Assembly: GCF_000972845.2 (NCBI RefSeq)
Contig: NC_040016.1
Span: 11,614,701-11,678,700, forward strand
Direction of reading: 5' to 3'
From: Larimichthys crocea
Taxonomy: Eukaryota; Chordata; Actinopteri; Sciaenidae
DNA length: 64,000 nucleotides
Position numbers and translations under genes: made by a program. Numbering within the stretch: the first letter of the stretch is position 1; every line of letters starts with the position of its first letter. This document shows, piece by piece, positions 1-23,200 of the stretch. The notes beneath the pieces are model-generated. The model was not told the DNA's origin. It did no database searches and was given only the letters and a program-made list of their open reading frames with translations.

Positions 1-1948
1 CAGCGGTTTTGTCTCTCTGGGATAAATTAACAATATTTTTTTCTGATTCCCGGAAGGTGGAGGATCATTTATTATTTACATGTCAATGAAAAACAGGTGA
101 TCATCTTTTTATATTATATTTCTTACTTTTTATGACTTTGAAGCACCTTTTATTTTCTTCACACATCATTTCTAGTTGTTTCTATTCAAATTTAATGGAC
201 ACTTTTTTATTTATACACTAGTAGGAGAGAAGTTACTTTAATTAGGCCTAATTAAAAGCACCAATACGACAGAGTAATCCAGATGGGGCCTTTTGTGGCT
301 ACTGCAGTTTCTTCTTCTTCATGCCTGGAACGGGAAAGCAAATGGAGGGGTTGCAATCAGCAACTACTTTGCTAGATGCCACTATATTCTACAAACTGGT
401 CTCTTTTAAGTAAAAGTACAGAAGTAAGATAATTTTACTGTTGTAGCCGGTCAAGGTGGAGCTAGTTTTAACTACTTTATATACAGTTCGTCAGTTAAAT
501 TTATCGGTTCCCCTCTTGGGGCCGGGCCCCCTTCAAAGGGTCACAAGATAAATGCAATGGGGTGTGAAATGATTAATGGGAGATGAAAGATTAAAAAATA
601 TATACAGCAATGTTTGGATCATTTGACCTCGAGGAGTTATTTAAATGAAACCATTTTAGGTTAAGAGGGAGGATCACTCTTTAGTGGAGCTGGAAGTCAA
701 GTTTTCCACCACTGCTGTAAATATTCTTCCAGCACTTTGTCCTTTAGGGTTTGTCTTCCACTTGGTTGCTGCTTCCCTCGGTCCAAACACATGGTCCCCT
801 TTCTGACATTCTTGGGTGAGAGAGAGAGAGAGAGAGAGGAACCCCAAATTATTACTGAAACGCTGTGCACTGAGAGCCCAGGAGGTGTCTGTGAGGAAGC
901 AAAATCTGCTACTGAGGATATGGGAGTCACCCATGGAAAGAAAGTAAGTGTGTCAGTTTGTTTTCTACCTTTACTTTGTATCATTACTGAAGTCGCATCA
1001 AGATAATCCAGCAAAAGCAACCATGTGACAGAAATACTTTCTTGGCTTGCACTGTGTGTTTGAGGCGATTAAGAGACTGAAGGATAATGAGAACCCCAGC
1101 GTTACAGTATGTTCTCTTACTTCTGCATCATAATACACTGAATATGCAGAATTAATTGCGTATCCTTTATCGCATTTATGCTTTTGTTTTGCAGAACTTT
1201 GTAGTTTTCCCGTGCTAGGTTTGTCTGTTATTGTTGTCTCTACCTTTTATATCCCAAAGACAATGAGTCGCTTGCACTAAACACACGTCTTTATCCAATA
1301 AAAAAGGCCCTTGCTAGCGCTGGAGACTGGGCCTTGGAGAGTGTTTATCCTGTCATGTCCTATTAATTCTTCTCCACTCTTGGAGATTTAGCCAAACAGC
1401 ATGACTCTTCCCTCATCACCCAAACAGCAGCCAGAAGCAGAGTCATTAAAATCACTTAGAATTGCACTTTTTTCCTCATTGTGATTTACTGTCATCTTGT
1501 TTAAAGTTCAAAAGCAGATCGTGCTCGGAGCTGAAAAAGAGTGTGCCACGATTTTTTTTTTCTTTTACTTTATGCAGCAGTCCGGTATGAATCCCACGGA
1601 GGAGCAGCTCTTGTCTCGTGTTTTCATCCTGCTCAAAGCAAATGAGGAACTCAGTGGGAATCAAACTGTGTTTTGTTTGATCCTGTCATTAATGAGGTGC
1701 CAGGCAACCTCTCCAGTAAGGGCATTCGCTTCACTGGACATGTGGAACCAGAGCTGACACTTCATTAGTCTGTCAGCATCACAAAACAGCTTTGTGTCGC
1801 TCTTGTTGCCATTTGCATGAAACTGCACTGTTGGCCTGACCTGAAATGGGAGATTTCTGTCAATTTAGAGTGCTATCACACACAGAAAAGACACTGTATC
1901 TTGTTGATAAGATTGTAATAACTGTGAGATATATTCTATCTGACGTGT

Positions 1949-2152
1949 CAATCTTTTTCTGTTGACAGAGAGATCAGCAACGTTTTGCAAGTCAGAATGA
2001 GACACACCTGATCGGGTCTGGTGAGAAGTCTAAAAATATCCAATATGATATGATATGGTGATATCTTGTGCTACCTTACTACCTGTTCTATTTTCAGATC
2101 CCGTTCAACAACATTGTAGCGTACTACACACATTACAGTAGATGTGACAGCT
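1949..2152. repeat. Diverged direct repeat, copy A
   Basis: This segment shares a long colinear similarity with 3023-3216. Both contain a CTGTTGACAGAG start, then GACACACCTGA(T/G)C, GGTCTGGTGAGAA, TCTAAAAATATCCAAT, a GATATCTT block, ACTACCTG and TATTTTCAGAT, in the same order and spacing apart from small indels. Two copies about 1.07 kb apart suggest either an old local duplication or two insertions of one non-autonomous element. I cannot name the family. Confidence 0.65.
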
Positions 2153-3022
2153 GTGTTGTGTTATTTTGACTGTCGGATTTAATTTTACACTCCCGCTTCT
2201 TGCTGTGTCTCAGAACAGCACTGACCAGTGAACCGCTGTAGCATCCGTAAAGTTTATTATAATTACCATTACTATTATAAAGAGGCAAAAGTGAAGTGAA
2301 GATCTGTGCTACAAACAACAGCCGGCCACCATAGTGTCTTTATTGATTTTTACAGTCATTAAAGAGTAAAAGGGCGAGCCAGAATTTGTCAATGAACTGT
2401 TAGGTGTCTGTCAATAAACCATTTGCTTAGGGACAGTGAACACTGAAGTCTGTAAAATTAGTTTTAAAGTGAGGCTGTGTCATTTTGAAAGACGAAACAC
2501 AATCCTCCTTTAACAAATGAATGGATTAATCCATTAGCAGCAAAACACACCCTTCAGTACACTCCAGGGTTTTGTGGATTCTGGTGGCTAATGTTTGCTA
2601 ATGGCAGCAAATGTTTGACAGGTATTACAGTGCTGCTGCTCTTCAGTGTGTGTTTAAGCATCTACTATCATTTCGTTTGTGGCCTTAGTTAAGCAAAAGG
2701 CACTAACGTCTGATTTAAAGTGTGAATACTGTAGAGAAATCAGGATGAGCCTCTAAAGTTCAATAACCTGCTGCAGGTTTGTAGATTTTTTTATGTTATA
2801 CAAATACAGCAACAATGAGTAAAATTGGTATTTTTGTGTCGTAAATATGAACAGCTGTGCGTATTTGTTATGATTATACTATGATCAAAAAGTCATATCA
2901 GCAGCCAGCTAAAATGACTTACTTAACTTTTATTTCACAAAGCCATAAAGCGTCAGCGACTGAAAAATCCAGTTGAGGATCAATCTTGTCTGGTGGCCTC
3001 TTGCTCGGTCACACTATTTGTC

Positions 3023-3216
3023 GTCATTCTTTCCTGTTGACAGAGTGATCTGCTGTGTTTTTTTAGGTCAAAGTCAGACACACCTGAGCAGGTCTGGTGA
3101 GAAATCTAAAAATATCCAATGTCATATTGTGATATCTTCTTACTACCTGTACTATTTTCAGATTAAACACAACAACAACAACAACAGCACAGAATACACA
3201 TTATAACATCTGACAA
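3023..3216. repeat. Diverged direct repeat, copy B
   Basis: Partner of 1949-2152, with the same ordered blocks. This copy continues into a short (AAC)n run at about 3169-3185, which copy A has only as a remnant. Following copy B, the words CAGCCAGCTAA and TACTTACTA near 3255-3277 echo CAGCCAGCTAA at about 2901, so the shared region may be longer and rearranged. Confidence 0.65.
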
Positions 3217-4323
3217 AGACAAACATCAAGCAGGTGCAACAACACAAGACACAGCAGCCAGCTAATATTACTTACTAGTCCAACAGCAAAAAAGTCCAGC
3301 TTGGTGTCTTTTAGCATTTTATTTCATGATGTATCAAGTCAACAACTAAAAGTCAGTCCCAAGTTTATTCTTCAGCAGCTTCTTTCCCAGTTACTTTCTC
3401 CTTTTCTCTTCTTCTTTGGCCTCTTCAAGCCTCCATAGAGCCTGCTGAACCTGGTTATATTGCCCACTTGCCCAGCTCCAGTGGCACAACACCAGCTCCG
3501 ATCCCCATCAGCATTTGTCCATGGCCTGGGCATGAAAACCTCCTCTTCCCAGTGGACCAAAATGCCTGTGGTATGAACACTAGTGCTCCAGTGGGGCTCT
3601 GAATTCGGAGTCCGAGCAGCCCAGCTAAGAAACTGAGCTGAACATTTACTAACAGCAGTTACTTTACTGTGCCTTAAGAAAACTGTAAATCACCAAAGGT
3701 TGATGCAAAGGAGCCTGAAGACATCAGAGGGAAAACCAGGCATTCGACCAGTGCACAAAGTTACATAGTGCAAGAAATGTACGGGGTGCAGAGGCTGTTA
3801 TTTTATGGTAGAAATTGTTGAGGGGGACTTAACATCATAATAGCACCTTTAATTGTATTACTTTTTTCTCTTTTCATAAGTCATTAACTCCAGTTAGAGT
3901 ATTTACTTTGGAGCAAAATAATAAACACGTCAATTAGCTCCCCAATGAATTAAAGTATCTCATGTGATTTTCAGCTTTGTGAAGCTTGGAATTTGCTCAT
4001 TGCTGCTCGGAGGTTTCATTTAGGGTCATTAGTACTAAATGCTTCAGTTTAAAAGGTTTGAACTTGTAATTGCAGCTTGCAGCTATGTTTTATCTTTAAA
4101 TTTCTCCCAGTGCAACAGGTTCATGTTTTCCACAGCAGTGTTTTCCATAATGCTTTATCGCTTGCTATCCGTGTCACTAAAAGCTGCCATAGTGTGTTTA
4201 TAAGACTAAAAACCAGCTGAAATGGTGAATGGATTTACATGCATGAATATTTTATTGTGATAAATTGTTGGTAGGAAATGTCTATACCATATGTTGATAT
4301 GTTTTTCTTTTTCAGCCTCTGTA

Positions 4324-6008
4324 ATGCAGACACAAGACACTGAACACCAAGACCGCTACTCAGAGCTTCAGGGTCCTCCAATGCAGATTGGGGAGGAGTC
4401 CAATAGTCTCATCAGATCCAAAAAAACTCTAAATTCTTTAATGGTCTCCAAGAGCCACCAGGAGCTCCACAAAGAACTGCGGATGACCCACAAGAGGTTG
4501 GTCAGACACACAGACAGTCGTAAGTACTGACACTTAAGTTTTACTGTTCATATAAATCATAAAGTCCGTCTTGTGTTTCTGCCAGGAGAGTGTCGCAAGA
4601 AGGAAAGAGTGAACTCCTGCGGGCTTTAGAGAAGAGAAAATGGGAACAAAGGATGAAGGCTGACAGGGATCGGGAGGTCGCAGAGAAGAACAGATCTCCG
4701 CTTTATCAAGAGCTGTTGAAAAGACATCAGAGGCTAGAAAAGGTTTGCATTGGTCATGCTCTGTTTTTATCACAGTTTGCCAAACACCCTGATTAATAGA
4801 TCATCACAGTGGCTGACGTTAAATCAAATGATCTATTCTGATAGGCTAAATTATTGTGTCGTGTAAAGATGCTCAGTATTTTCACACAGTAGACTGACAT
4901 GGGGTGATTTCCAGTGCAGGTTTGAGTTGGGTATACCAGTTCTTATGCAAAGGCAGAAGAAAGTTGTCGAATTTGCATGAGTGGATGTAATAAACAACTA
5001 GAAATTTTCTAAAGAAACTGCTCAGTAAATTCAGTATAAATACAAGTGTTGTTTTTTCCTTCCTTCCTTCCCTACTTCCTTCCTTACTTCCTTCCCTCCT
5101 TCCTTCCTCCCTTCCTTTCTTCCTTCCTTCCTTCCTTCCTTTCGTCGTTATTTCCTCCTTCCTTCCTTCCTTCCTTCCTTCCTTCCGTCGTTTTTTTCCT
5201 TCCTTCCTTCCTTCCTTCCTTCCTTCTTTCCTTTCGTCGTTTTTTCCTTCCTTCCTTCCTTCCTTTTGTCGTTTTTTTAAGAATAAGTTGAAGAAGAAGC
5301 ACGGTGGATAACATATAGTGCGTGCTTTCAGGCACATTCAATTATGTAATTGTCTTACCTGTATCTGGGTCAGGTGTAAAATCTGCACCTCTTCTGTGAC
5401 TAGTGTTGATTTCATAATGATCCTTCAAGAACTGTTTATAACTCATGGCATTTATCCTTTGCTAGACGAGTCATTAAAACAGAGAAAAAACTATTAAATT
5501 AACATTATACCACCTTCTCCAGGCATCACTATGCTGCTAGTGGTTTCTGATTTCTAAAGCTATGTGGAGCATCAAGTTGTTCTGCAGTCAGCCACTGGAG
5601 GGCAGTCTAGACATTGTTTCAGACACTGAGGAGGCCCAGTCTGGATTCCTACAAAATCACCATTGATCTGTTAGACACTATACTTGTATTAAGGCCGTTT
5701 GAGTGAACTAAAACACATAAAGAGAATTAATGATTCTGCTCATCCATTATAACAATAGAATTATGGATTATGTGGATTTTTGTCAAGCCTTTAATTTCAG
5801 TGAATTAGCTCCAAACCTAGACATTCAGTATCTTGTAAAAAATGTTCCTAATTTACTGGGGCCAGACACATTTTTAATTTTGGCATGTTTTCATTTCTCA
5901 CAGCTGGAAAGAGACAAAGGACAACAGCGGGAGGGGCCAGAGTTCCTCCGAGTCAAAGAGAGGCTGAGAAGAACTGCAGTGATGGATGCGGGAGAAAAAC
6001 AAGAGTGA
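4324..6008 (+). CDS. fam107a: FAM107 family protein (actin-associated, probably FAM107A)
   Basis: Three coding exons join in frame to 144 residues: 4324-4496, 4586-4742, 5904-6008 (stop TGA). The acceptor before the first is TTTTTCAG ending at 4315, so eight bases of 5' UTR precede the ATG. Family landmarks are a KKTLNSLMVSKSHQELHKEL core at residues 38-57, then MTHKR, ELLKRHQRLEKLE and a PEFLRVKERLRRTA tail, matching the FAM107 N-terminal signature, central coiled coil and C-terminal block. Known members (FAM107A/DRR1 and FAM107B) bind actin and are induced by stress or growth arrest; the length fits. The 4497 donor is GTTGGT and the 4743 donor GTTTGC, both weak. Linkage to camk1 and pbrm1 fits human 3p and favours FAM107A over FAM107B (10p, near CAMK1D), but the sequence alone does not settle A versus B. 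Confidence 0.85.
5055..5275. repeat. Compound (CCTT)n microsatellite with a regular CGTCGTT interruption
   Basis: Inside the last FAM107 intron, runs of CCTT are interrupted at about 5142, 5187, 5234 and 5269 by TTCGTCGTTTTTT-like words, giving a higher-order unit of roughly 35-47 bases. Long open frames on both strands here are artefacts of the tetranucleotide (repeating Pro-Ser-Phe or Lys-Glu-Gly-Arg) and not genes. Confidence 0.95.
5276..5340 (-). repeat. Fragment of the interspersed repeat family also present at 51.4 kb
   Basis: Read on the minus strand this segment gives CTGAAAGCACGCACTATATG, TTATC, ACCGTGCTTCTTCTTCAAC and TTATTCTT. These correspond to 51430-51510 on the plus strand (CTGAAAGCACACACTATATG, TTATC, a TTCTTCTTCAACTTATTATTCTT block). 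It abuts the CCTT array, so the array probably grew at or inside the element. Confidence 0.75.
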
Positions 6009-6525
6009 CAGTTATGATTTGTCATTGTGTGTTGCGTGTTTTGAGTTGACAGTCAGCTCAATAGACTGTTGGGAATATCTACAGGCTGTATTAAGTCAAA
6101 ATTGGAGCTTAGGCTTTTTTTTGTCTGTCTGTTGTTGTTAAAGCTGCTCAGCATTAATTTGATAAATTAAGTCAGTCGGATAAGGTGAAGGAAGATGTTT
6201 GGCAGCAAATCGCCTACATGATTTACAGAAGAGTGTTGCTGTTTGGACCCACATGCTTTAATAATTAGAAATTAAAGTGTGTGTATATAGATTAGTGTTT
6301 CCACTTAAATAACACCCTTAAGTCTATATGACTGCTATATAGACTGCTGAATCTTTATGTAAACAATGATGGCAGCTGAGGAGTGGATGTGCCATATATA
6401 CAGTAGCTGCACAAAATTAAATTATCCCCTTAATATGTGATTTTTTTTATGTGTCTGCACTATGTCTTGCTACTGTTTTTATAATACTTGTTGTAATTAA
6501 GAATAATAAAGACTCAGTTTTATTT
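6009..6525 (+). other. fam107a: FAM107 3' UTR with AATAAA signal
   Basis: Non-coding sequence after the stop codon. A canonical AATAAA at 6505-6510 lies about 500 bases downstream and is the most likely poly(A) signal. About 650 bases of AT-rich sequence then separate it from the convergent camk1 3' end; I see no feature in that gap. Confidence 0.6.
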
Positions 6526-7164
6526 CACAATTTTACATTGTGCTTTTTGGGGTATTCAGGTTTCCACTCACACATCAATGTTTTATGCAGCTGTTGTACA
6601 ATGACGAGAAGTTTAGTGTAATCACTATACTGTTCAGAAATGTGGAATAATAGTCACTAAAACTGTGACAGGTGTCAACATGTGTAATTATAACTCTAAC
6701 TAACTATTGTGTATTCAATAATACATTAAAAAAAAGATTTAGCAGCATGACATTGACATTTCTTACGATAAATTTCACAACCACGAAGTTGTTGGACATG
6801 TTTTAACCGCAGGGAAGTCTTCTTTTGGAAAATAAGAGAATAAAGAAATCTTTTTTATGAAATGATAATTATCTGTATACAAGAAGAATCTGACCTATTG
6901 AACCTCAGTATTCGGAGTTCATTGTGGTAATGTTACAGGTGCTATTTGAGTTGTATTACATTGTTCTTTGTTTCCATTGTGTCTTTGAAATCACTGGATT
7001 TGCAGGGAACAGGAAGCCAAGATAAGTGATGGAGCAAAGAGGCCAAATAAGTAAAGTTCAGTCAGTATGCGTTGCAATATGCCATTTATACGTTTCAATC
7101 ATTTCCAGTTGTGGAACTAAAAAAAAACATATTGTATGATGACAGAACACACAATGCATAGACA

Positions 7165-9587
7165 AGGAAGTTTTATTTCATTAACTGCAATCATATCTTT
7201 GTGGGTACAAATCATTGTATTTTCTTACATCTTGTTCAATAACCCATGATGCATTGCATCCATACATTTGTAGCTCAAAACAGCTTTTACAAAAAAGGAT
7301 ATACAATATATACTTATATTTATATATATAATATACATTTGTTTCTTTATGCAGTGTTTGTAATGGGTAAAATAAGCTTTTAAAAATAAAGAAATTAAGA
7401 AAAATACACAGCCAAGTGGAAACAAATCCCAGGTAAGGTTAAACATAAGGTCATTACCAAACAAATAATAGCCAGGCTGTCAAAGTCATCAACACTGGCT
7501 ATCTTACAGTTAACATGAAGCCCTTCACACACATTTTGCATATTTTCCACAATTACAGTCATGTAAATCCAGAGTGATTGCCTTGTTTTACTGAACTATG
7601 GACCTGAAAGTTTCAATGACAGATTGAGAGAACCGGTTTTATGTGGGCAACACAATTTTTTTATGGGCTGGTTGGTTATCTCTACATCTAACTAATAATA
7701 ATATGGCGTTATGTCACGGCATACCTTAAATTAAAAATGGTGTGGTATGATTAATATCAGGATTAGAGTGTCGCAGGGAGTCTGAACTTTGCTTCAATTT
7801 TCTTCATTGTCCTTCATCTGAGTCGAGATGACGACATATCTGAATCTACAGTAAAACATCATCGCTTCACTGTATGGCTTTAGTACTGTAGTTCATCTAC
7901 TCAGGAGGACAAGTACAGCTTGACACTGAAGGCTACTCTCATGGCAGACAGGTGACATTTGAAGCCCCGTGATATATATATATATATATATATTAATTTT
8001 TTTTCATGTTTTGCACTCTGGCTGGCACCTGTGTAAAATTAAGATATGTGTATTTTTTCTGCTTGTGCCTGGGAGATAAACAGCTTAAGAGATTCCACGT
8101 AAGCAACGGCAAGAAAACAGACTGAAAAAAATATCTTGAGTTGTAAATAAACATAGTACAGGAGAATTGTCACTCAGGTAGAGACTAGACCATCATAGTC
8201 TGTTGTGTTGTACTTTGTCAACAACATTACTTCTGGTGTTACTCACTTCACATTATATAGCTCAAAATTACAGTATTACATCATTTTTCAATACAACAGA
8301 GTAATAATAATCATGTGTGTTTATACTAATTGATCATCATTCATGTAAACATATTTAACCAGGTCATGCAAACAGTAGACCAAAACTTCTTCCACTAGAG
8401 GTGCACAGCACAGAGCAGGCGGAGCACCCAGACTGAGATCCCTCCGACTCAGCATAAGATTGACGGCAGACGCTTGCCAGGAACAGAATGCGAGGATGAG
8501 CGTTGATGTGAATATGAACATTTTCTTCCTATACGCATAAAGAAAGTCTCTACACCTTCAAAATAACTCATCCCAAAACATGATGGCAGAAGGTCAGATT
8601 CCTGTGATTTTTACAGACTTATGGGGATCTCAGTTTGAGCCTCTGATAACAGAACAGCCATAAAAACAAAAGAAATCTCCATTTGATATTCATACATTTC
8701 AATGTTTTTTCCCCAAACAGAAGCATGCAGACACTCCAGGTCAGAACCACTCTTCACAAACCCAGTCTGAGCCAGAATATAGAGTTCATAACCTCCAGAA
8801 TCACCCTCCACTTTCCAAAAACCGCTTTAAACTAGACACTTATAAAAGGACAGAAACACTTAATGTGAGAAAAAAACGACAGAGTGACCGAACAAAACAA
8901 ATGGGCAAGGTGGCATCAGCAGTGAAGGCTTGAGATTCAATTTATTTAACTAAACAGCTACTTGGTCAGTGACTGGACCGAGTCACATTGATAGGTAAAG
9001 AGTACAAAGACATGCAGGATTAACTTTCAGTACTGTTTCCCACGTGAGAGCGTTCCCCCCCCTTTTTTTGTGCCCTGTCTGGCTAGATTTTTAGAGAAAG
9101 CTGCCAGTAATGTAGAGCGTGTAAGCCAGATGGATGTAGACAGACAGTAATTGCGGTTAGAGGTAGATGTGACAGATAATGTGAGAACAAAAATAATAGA
9201 GAACACTACCTTTGGGCCAATGGCTCGTCTTTGATTAAGACTCCAGAGTCTTGGATCCTTTCTGAAGCTAACATCCAGAACCACTTTTTTCTAATGTACA
9301 CTGCCAAATGACCACTGTCTGCTTTAGCTGCTCAAAGGACAACTACATGTTAGATTGCTAGGGGTTTATTTCAAGATGATCATGCAGACAGGCCCTTTCT
9401 CTAAATTACTGTGACTCGGAGCAGCTTTTCATTCTGTTTTTTTTTTTTTTTTGACAGTGACCTGCTTGCTGTGGATATACTCTGGTGGACACTGCCTGAT
9501 AACTACTCTGCATTCCTGGCCAGACTGGGTGGGTGGGCTCTGGGTGCTCCAGGGATACAAAGTCACTATGACAATGGGAGGTCGTGC
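7165..9587 (-). other. camk1: camk1 3' UTR (about 2.4 kb)
   Basis: Sequence between the camk1 stop codon at 9588 and a minus-strand AATAAA (TTTATT at 7172-7177 on the plus strand). No other gene is recognised here. It includes a (TA)n run at about 7973-7993 and a poly-T stretch at about 9438-9453 (poly-A in the transcript). The end point is inferred only from the signal; other AATAAA words could give shorter forms. Confidence 0.5.
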
Positions 9588-21662
<12,075 letters not shown>

Positions 21663-23079
21663 CCTACAATGCTGATCGGATTCGCCACACTACAGCTACG
21701 GGGCAAAGAGAACAGAATTTTTAAAAAGCGGTGAATAGACTCAGAGTGCATGTACAATTAAGTGTTGACCCGTCGCATGTGTAATCAAATCTAGATCAGG
21801 AGAATTGTACTGAAATGAACAAATAGTGAATGAACATTGATTGGACCTGGTCACTTTTAATGAAAATAGACAATAAAATCCCTCAAAGACAACATGATTT
21901 TGTAGCATTTGGTTGTTAGTTTGCAACCATTTTCTGACGCTGTCTCTTACAAATATCCTTCCAGCACACAGTGGTGAAATGATATGATTGAATTAAGAAA
22001 TGTATGTATGTCCACTGTAGCTTGGCTGACTGATGTGTTTGTTACATGAAGCCATTAAATAAACCAAATCTACATAATTCTGATGAGGTGTTCTGGTTAT
22101 TGCAGCTCTACCACTGAGTTTGATTGGACTGGATGACAAGTTTCTGCTTATATGCATGACAGATCAATAGTAAAAGAAAACATTGAAACATTAAAGCTGT
22201 AAGCCTGTTTCTAATTTACAGTTTTTGCTCTTCTATTCTTTATTTCATAAGACTGGATAAGCTAGAGAAAAGGGCAGAGCAAACTGAGCGTTAACAGCAA
22301 GACAGAGAATAGATCAAGATATAAATAAACTTGCACACTGACAAGAAGATATGACTACTACCCGAAAATGCGATAACAGCGGCACATTTCTTCTTCTGAC
22401 ATCCGGCCATGGAACAATAAATAGCAACAAAAAGCCGCTTGAAACTAGGGCAAACAGTGCAGCAGAGACAGTCACAAGAAAGGGACCATGTACAGTCCCA
22501 AAAAAACAACAAACGCATGGTCAGTAGGGGCAGATACCAGCTGGGGGACCTGTGCTATATTTAACATCTGAGGCTTTAAGCAATTATGTTGCCCTGTTAC
22601 CAATAACAATACTAATAATAATCTGCAAACACAAGGAGCTCTGCTCAAATGGAAACTGTATTCCACTGAGAAACATTTCATAACCTGCTCTGCGTTAAGG
22701 CTTGCACAGTGGCGTAAATGACAAGCAGGAGGTTGAATGGAAATGTGGAAAAAAAAAAAAACATTTTGCAGGGAATGTCTGCAATAATGAAACGAATCCG
22801 ACCATCGCCTTGGCTTAACATGCATGCATGCATAGTCTATAGAAAGAAAGGGCGATGTGGGTGTGCGAGCCGTGCTGCAGCGCTCAAGGGTATGGCAGTC
22901 AAAGGAAGGCAGCATCTTTGGGTTAAATCAGGAGGCTGCAGACATGCGACATGGAGGCGCACTGAAAGCTTTACAAGTTTGACTGTCGTAAGGAAAAACT
23001 ACAGGGTTGATGATGCATATAGGTGAATATATAAATGTGGTGGGAGGTGGGGTACAAAAAAAAAAAAAAAGACACATAC

Positions 23080-23200
23080 CTAAATGGCGATCTGTAGCTG
23101 TGATGTGTTCTCCTTCCCTCTGGGAGCGATGTGGTTGCTGTGCTTGTGCGCAGCGCTGGGTCCGTTCAGACTTCTCCTGACGTCAAGAAAACCAGACGTC
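23080..23200 (-). other. camk1: Probable non-coding first exon of camk1
   Basis: On the minus strand a GC-richer block ends in a good donor (GTATGTGT, complement of 23072-23079). The coding exon at 21662 has an acceptor (CCCCGTAG) just upstream at about 21695, so this block is the natural 5' UTR exon. The upstream boundary is not defined by sequence; 23200 is an estimate near a CRE palindrome. In-frame start codons are not required from it, since the next exon carries its own ATG. Confidence 0.5.
23178..23185. promoter_or_regulatory. camk1: Perfect cAMP response element palindrome at the camk1 promoter
   Basis: TGACGTCA, the full consensus bound by CREB/ATF dimers, lies at the proposed first exon of camk1. 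A second ACGT core (AGACGTCT) follows at about 23194. The match is seen directly; function is inferred from position. Confidence 0.5.

Larger units (their letters stand above)
1..4315. other. 5' flank / upstream introns of the FAM107 gene, no coding exon recognised
   Basis: I recognise no protein-coding exon here. The stretch is AT-rich with short chance ORFs on both strands. It holds a GA run near 818-838, a good splice-donor-like sequence (GTAAGT at 944-949) that could end a non-coding first exon of the FAM107 gene, and two copies of a diverged repeat listed separately. A denser patch at about 3360-3560 is open in the reverse frames but matches no family I know. The first supported coding exon lies just downstream with its acceptor at 4311-4315. 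Confidence 0.5.

Noticed and set aside
737..1006. Plus-strand frame ending near a GTAAGT donor at 944
   Set aside because: An ATG at 932 spliced from 943 to the FAM107 exon at 4316 would be out of frame, so at most this is a 5' UTR exon; no direct support.
3372..3560. Minus-strand frame with a basic GGLKRPKKKRKG stretch; other reverse frames also open
   Set aside because: No family match, no splice signals that would join it to another exon, and the strand is open in several frames because of composition.
4882..5341. Long frames rich in KEGRK or PSFLPS on both strands
   Set aside because: They are translations of the CCTT microsatellite.
22472..22915. 147-residue minus-strand frame upstream of the camk1 start exon
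   Set aside because: Low-complexity and out of phase with the camk1 start; the coding start at 21662 is well supported by kinase family length.
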